Assembly (NCBI GenBank): GCA_014360105.1
Contig: JACIYD010000058.1
Coordinates: 1 to 7,863 of the forward strand
DNA from: Clostridia bacterium
GTDB lineage: Bacteria; Bacillota; DSM-521; Neomoorellales; SLTJ01
Length of the DNA: 7,863 nucleotides
Reading direction: 5' to 3'
Part shown: positions 4,816 to 7,863 of the stretch, piece after piece
How positions within the stretch are numbered: position 1 is the stretch's first letter
Layout: the number at the start of each line of letters is the position of its first letter
Made by a program: the position numbers and the translations under genes
The notes under the pieces: model-generated
Database searches by the model: none
What the model saw: only the letters and a program-made list of their open reading frames with translations
Told to the model about the DNA's origin: nothing

Positions 4816-5883
4816 CTATGCGCGGGGTGTTAACAGGCCTGCTTCTACCATGGCGACGAGGAGGGCAGCCCCCGCCTCGGCGAAGCGGCGACGCCGTTCC
4901 TCGTCCAGCCGGATCGCGTACCCCACCTCCCAGATGGGGCCCGCGGCCAGACGCGCGTCTTCTTTCCCCCAACGGCCGATCCTCCAGGGAAACTGTTCGC
5001 CGAAACATCTTCCGAGGAGTTCCTCAAGCGTTGCCCGCTCGCTCGGGGTAAGCCGGTAATCTTCTGCGACGCCCAAGCCAAAGATGAAGGCTTCGGGGTG
5101 CCAGCTACCCAGGCCGTGCACGGCCACCGCCGCCCGCGGGTAGCGCCGCAACAAGGCGTGATACGCTTCACGGACCGGTTGGTAAGAGGGGTTGACGTTG
5201 CTCACAAGAGGGGGGTGCGTGTGCTTCAAGGGTTCGCTCTCGCCGGAGGCGCGGGCAAGATCGACGGTCTGGCGGGAGAGCCCGGCCGGAAACCGGCCCC
5301 AGCGCCAGGCGCGGGGATAAACGGCCGTCACCCCGAGCGAGAGGCCTCGCACCCGGGCAAGGGCTACCGCCCTTTCCCCCAACGTCACGGCCAGGGCGCC
5401 GGTGTACTCTTCGGCCGCGGGGTCGCTAGAGGCCCCCTCGTGCGGCGCGTGAAGCAAGATGTCGGCCGTGCCGGCGAAAGAGACGCTGGTGAAATAATAA
5501 GCGAACAGGGCGGACGGCGCAACAACGACCGCCAGGCCGCTGCCGGGGGCGGGAAAGAGGAGGTCAAGGTAAAAGCGCCCCAACTCGGGCCCGCCGGGAC
5601 CGAGTTCCCCCTCCCAGACGGCTTCGAAGGGCGGGAGCCGGTTATCGACGGCAATGGTGGCCAGGCAGATAAAACCCGCCTGCGCAAGATTGCTTCCGGC
5701 CTTCTCGCCTGCGCTAAGCAGGCGCGCCGCGTTTACCACCTGGAGGCGCCTGGGACCGCTTTCGTGCTGCCCCAGGAGCGCCGCCGCGGCGGCCGAGAGC
5801 GTCAAGCGGGGACGGGCCTCACGCGCCCTGGCGTCAAGGCGCACGTGGACCAGACAGCGCTGATGGATGACACTTGCTGACAC
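4816..5883 (-). CDS. Unrecognised 355-residue protein, possible metal-dependent amidohydrolase
   Basis: A long reverse-strand ORF. The start GTG 5883 was chosen because AAGGAGG (5896-5890) lies exactly six bases upstream; ATG 5889 abuts that site and ATG 5913 lies before it. No family is recognised with confidence. Clusters that look catalytic are HAPHEGASSD (residues 145-154), SNVNP (228-232) followed by a helix, and AVAVHGLGSWHPEAF (252-266). The order H-x-P-H-x-G, Asn-rich loop, then A-V-H-G is loosely like N-formylglutamate amidohydrolase-type zinc enzymes, but this is weak. No signal peptide or clear membrane helix is seen; residues about 118-135 are mildly hydrophobic. It diverges from spoVAD across 185 bases. 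The Ala/Arg/Leu-rich composition is like its neighbours. Confidence 0.6.
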   Translation of the reverse strand: MSASVIHQRCLVHVRLDARAREARPRLTLSAAAAALLGQHESGPRRLQVVNAARLLSAGEKAGSNLAQAGFICLATIAVDNRLPPFEAVWEGELGPGGPELGRFYLDLLFPAPGSGLAVVVAPSALFAYYFTSVSFAGTADILLHAPHEGASSDPAAEEYTGALAVTLGERAVALARVRGLSLGVTAVYPRAWRWGRFPAGLSRQTVDLARASGESEPLKHTHPPLVSNVNPSYQPVREAYHALLRRYPRAAVAVHGLGSWHPEAFIFGLGVAEDYRLTPSERATLEELLGRCFGEQFPWRIGRWGKEDARLAAGPIWEVGYAIRLDEERRRRFAEAGAALLVAMVEAGLLTPRA

Positions 5884-5998
5884 GGGCATCCTCCTTGAGC
5901 GCGCTGCGGGCATTTAGTTGCCAATGGTTTCGCCATGCACCGCGCGCCTTCCTGCCTCGCACCCGCCTGTCCCTGTGGGGTCGCCTGAGCGCGGGGCG

Positions 5999-6028
5999 GC
6001 ATACTTGCCCCCCGGGGGTGAGATAATA
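5999..6028 (+). promoter_or_regulatory. Forespore (sigma F/sigma G-type) promoter for spoVAD-spoVAE
   Basis: GCATA at 5999-6003 and GATAATA at 6022-6028 are 18 bases apart. The sites resemble the promoter before the dodecin gene, with one change in the -10 box. The pattern fits sigma G (one mismatch) and overlaps a near-match to the sigma F pattern (TGAGATAATA for GGNNANAMTR). It ends 40 bases before the spoVAD GTG. The spacer holds a perfect palindrome CCCCCGGGGG (6009-6018). Confidence 0.52.
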
Positions 6029-6068
6029 CGGGTGAGAGGCGTATAGCGCACAAGGAGGTTCTGCTGTC

Positions 6069-7076
6069 GTGGAAAAGCGGGTGGGGAAGCAGACCATCAT
6101 GTTTACCAGCCCGCCGGTAATTGTCTCCACGGCGAGTATTGTCGGCCCCAAGGAGGGAAACGGCCCGTTGGGAAGCACCTTTGACAAGGTGCTGCCCGAC
6201 ACCTATTATGGCGAAAAATCCTGGGAAAAGGCCGAACAGAAGATGCTGGCCGAAGCCGTCCAGATGGTGCTGGACAAGGCGGACAAGAAGCCCGAGGACG
6301 TCCAGTTCCTCCTTGCCGGCGACCTGCTCAATCAGACCATCTCGGCCAACTACGCCGCCCGCCAGTTCAACATTCCCTTCCTAGGTCTGTACGGCGCCTG
6401 TTCCACCATGTTCGAGGGGCTGGCCCTGGCGGCGATGCTCGTCGACGGCGGCTTTGCCGACTGCGTGATCGTCGCCACTTCCAGTCACTACGGCACGGCC
6501 GAACGCCAATACCGTTTTCCCACCGAGCAGGGCGTACAGCGGCCGATGTCGGCCCAGTGGACGGTCACAGGCGCGGGCGCGGCGATGGTCGCGCGCTACG
6601 GTGAAGGCCCGCACCTCACGCATGCCACGGTAGGCCGCGTCATAGATATGGGTCTGAAAGATGCCAACGACATGGGGAGCGCCATGGCGGCGGCGGCGGT
6701 CGACACCCTGGTCCGTCATTTTCAGGACAGCGCGCGCGGCCCCCAAGACTACGACCTGATCATCACGGGCGACCTGGCGCGCGTCGGCACTACCCTTGCC
6801 CGGGAGTTGGCCCGCGCCCAGGGCTATGACCTCGGTCAGCGCTACACCGATTGCGGCCTCCTCATTTACGCCCACGACCAGGATACCCACGCCGGCGGCT
6901 CCGGCTGCGCCTGCTCGGCGGTAGTTACCGCCGGCTACCTCATGCAGCAACTGGCCAGGCCGGAGGTCAAGCGCATTCTCGGCATCGGTACCGGCGCCCT
7001 GCTCAGCCCCACCAGCATCTACCAGGGAGAGTCCATTCCCTGCATCGGCCACGCCGTCGTCTTGGAGCAAATCTAA
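6069..7076 (+). CDS. spoVAD: Stage V sporulation protein AD, DPA-binding
   Basis: A 335-residue thiolase-fold protein; B. subtilis SpoVAD has 338. In that species it binds DPA directly and is needed to load DPA into the forespore. Seen here: PPVIVSTASIVGPKEGNGPL (15-34), LLAGDLLNQT (81-90), the nucleophile-loop-like LYGACSTMFEGLAL with Cys111, and a C-terminal GIGTGALLSPTSIYQGESIP (305-324). Cys111 stands where thiolases have the catalytic Cys; in SpoVAD this pocket serves ligand binding. The start GTG 6069 has AAGGAGG (6052-6058) ten bases upstream. It is followed by spoVAE but separated from spoVAC by 3.4 kb. A forespore-type promoter lies directly upstream. No damage is visible. Confidence 0.96.
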   Translation: MEKRVGKQTIMFTSPPVIVSTASIVGPKEGNGPLGSTFDKVLPDTYYGEKSWEKAEQKMLAEAVQMVLDKADKKPEDVQFLLAGDLLNQTISANYAARQFNIPFLGLYGACSTMFEGLALAAMLVDGGFADCVIVATSSHYGTAERQYRFPTEQGVQRPMSAQWTVTGAGAAMVARYGEGPHLTHATVGRVIDMGLKDANDMGSAMAAAAVDTLVRHFQDSARGPQDYDLIITGDLARVGTTLARELARAQGYDLGQRYTDCGLLIYAHDQDTHAGGSGCACSAVVTAGYLMQQLARPEVKRILGIGTGALLSPTSIYQGESIPCIGHAVVLEQI

Positions 7077-7169
7077 GGCGGGACGGCCGGTGCGTCGGCC
7101 GGCCCCCGGGAGCGAGCGCGGCCCAAAGGCTCCAGGAAAAGAAGAGCAGCAGAGGAGGAGATAATCGCC

Positions 7170-7526
7170 ATGCCCTTGCTCAAGGCCTTTCTTCTCGGTG
7201 GCTTGATTTGCCTCATCGGCCAGCTCATTATGGATCTTACCCCCTTTACCGTCACCCCGGCCCACATCCTGGTCGGTTTTGTCGCCGCCGGGGCGGTGTT
7301 AAGCGCCCTCGGCCTTTACCAGCCGCTGGTCGATTTCGGCGGCGCGGGGGCGACGATTCCCCTGAGCGGCTTTGGCCACACCTTAACACAGGGCGTGCTG
7401 CGGGCCATGGAGACCGACGGTCTACTGGGGATCTTCGGCGGTGGTCTGGCGGCTGCCGCAACGGGCATCGTCGCCGCAGTAATTTTCGGCTACGTCGTAG
7501 CCGTTCTCTTCCAGCCGCAAGGTTAG
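7170..7526 (+). CDS. spoVAE: Stage V sporulation protein AE, short (Eb) type
   Basis: A 118-residue membrane protein of the SpoVAC/SpoVAEb family, part of the DPA transport complex in the spore inner membrane. Hydrophobic segments lie at about 5-22, 32-50 and 88-114. It shares a block with SpoVAC upstream: LGLYQPLVDFGGAGATIPLS (47-66) matches LGVYDNLAKIGGAGSIIPIT there, and both begin with FL(L/V)GG.IC..GQ, so the two are paralogs. The ATG has AGGAGG (7153-7158) 11 bases upstream, with GGAG at nine. It lies 93 bases after spoVAD; this gap carries a GC-rich stem (GGCCG / CGGCC near 7085-7100) but no terminator. Confidence 0.95.
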   Translation: MPLLKAFLLGGLICLIGQLIMDLTPFTVTPAHILVGFVAAGAVLSALGLYQPLVDFGGAGATIPLSGFGHTLTQGVLRAMETDGLLGIFGGGLAAAATGIVAAVIFGYVVAVLFQPQG

Positions 7527-7537
7527 AAAAACTTTTG

Positions 7538-7547
7538 CCAGGCCTGG
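7538..7547. other. Loop-free palindrome after spoVAE
   Basis: CCAGGCCTGG is a perfect 10-bp palindrome 12 bases after the spoVAE stop, flanked by CTTTTG on the left and AAAAAG-like sequence on the right, which almost extends the symmetry. It has no loop, so it is a better protein-binding site than an RNA hairpin. A TATAAT lies 20 bases downstream (7568-7573) without a good -35, so a promoter for the next gene is possible but weak. Confidence 0.3.
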
Positions 7548-7678
7548 AAAAGAGGGGTAAGAATGATTATAATATGGCCGGAATAGAGCTTGGCCACTTT
7601 ATAGATGGGTGGCGGCAGGCCGTGGGGATAAGGCGGTGCCCGGTAGGCAAAAAGCGAAGGGGAAGCGTGACCTGAAGC

Positions 7679-7863
7679 GTGGCAGTGCGGGTTGGTGTCC
7701 CCCGGGCGCTATTCTACTATTATTATTTCCCTTTATGGCATGCTTTTCTCAGTGCCCTGGGGGCAGAGGTGGAGGCTTCACCGCCGACCAATAAAGCCAT
7801 CCTTGACCAGGGGGTCAAGGGGGCGGTAGACGAAGCTTGTCTCCCGGTCAAGGTTTATTACGG
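7679..7863 (+). CDS. DUF2229-type acyl-CoA dehydratase activase-related protein (5' part)
   Basis: The first 61 codons of a gene that runs off the window. It reads VAVRVGVPRALFYYYYFPLW, then a helix, SPPTNKAILDQGV and DEACLPVKVYYG. The pattern G-x-P-R-A-L, S-P-P-T-N-K and E-A-C-L-P-x-K is that of the DUF2229 domain found in or beside activators of 2-hydroxyacyl-CoA dehydratases and benzoyl-CoA reductases; Cys54 is the conserved cysteine. The start is GTG 7679, just after an in-frame TGA (7673-7675), or GTG 7685. Neither has an ideal ribosome site; the nearest, AAGGGGAAG (7657-7665), is 13 bases from the first. It follows spoVAE by 152 bases on the same strand. Its substrate and any link to sporulation cannot be seen. 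Confidence 0.8.
   Translation, partial: MAVRVGVPRALFYYYYFPLWHAFLSALGAEVEASPPTNKAILDQGVKGAVDEACLPVKVYY

Noticed and set aside
5098..5880. 260-codon forward ORF opposite the 355-residue gene
   Set aside because: Gly/Arg-rich shadow translation of a GC-rich coding strand; the reverse frame has the better ribosome site and protein-like composition.
6381..7265. 294-codon reverse ORF over spoVAD
   Set aside because: Antisense shadow of an unmistakable spoVAD.
1..7863. CRISPR array, tRNA, rRNA or transposase gene
   Set aside because: No regularly spaced direct repeats, no tRNA or rRNA motifs, and no transposase or integrase sequence were seen on either strand.

Overview
The window comes from a GC-rich, endospore-forming Firmicute. 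A Clostridia-type thermophile or anaerobe of the Moorella/Ammonifex/Desulfotomaculum sort would fit, but the sequence does not fix the taxon. The evidence is an intact forespore sigma-factor operon followed by spoVA genes for dipicolinic acid (DPA) transport, plus the start of a CoA-enzyme-activase-like (DUF2229) gene typical of anaerobes.

Layout. Positions 1-1459 hold the tightly packed end of spoIIAA, then spoIIAB and sigF. A forespore-type promoter (1510-1538) then precedes a dodecin-family gene (1578-1784). A 371-base interval follows, with several strong hairpins and a possible 36-residue basic ORF, and then spoVAC (2156-2632). The usual spoVAC-spoVAD-spoVAE cluster is interrupted by about 3.4 kb. 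Forward genes in the insert are a two-helix SPW-type membrane microprotein inside a 15-bp inverted repeat and a nitrilase-family hydrolase. Reverse-strand genes are a two-gene module (a small helical protein and an internally deleted nucleotidyltransferase), a decayed gene with an apparent frameshift, and an unrecognised 355-residue protein. At 5999-6028 a second forespore-type promoter precedes spoVAD (6069-7076) and spoVAE (7170-7526). The window ends inside a DUF2229-type gene starting at GTG 7679.

How the genes work together. SpoIIAA, SpoIIAB and SigF form the partner-switching circuit that activates sigma F in the forespore. Sigma F, and sigma G after it, would then transcribe dodecin-spoVAC and separately spoVAD-spoVAE, whose products load DPA into the spore and release it at germination. 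The two promoter-like sites share GCATA -35 boxes and (C/G)ATAATA -10 boxes. The most notable point is that the split spoVA locus still has a matching forespore signal on each side of the insert. The insert looks like accessory DNA: mixed strand, two degraded genes and a flanked microgene.
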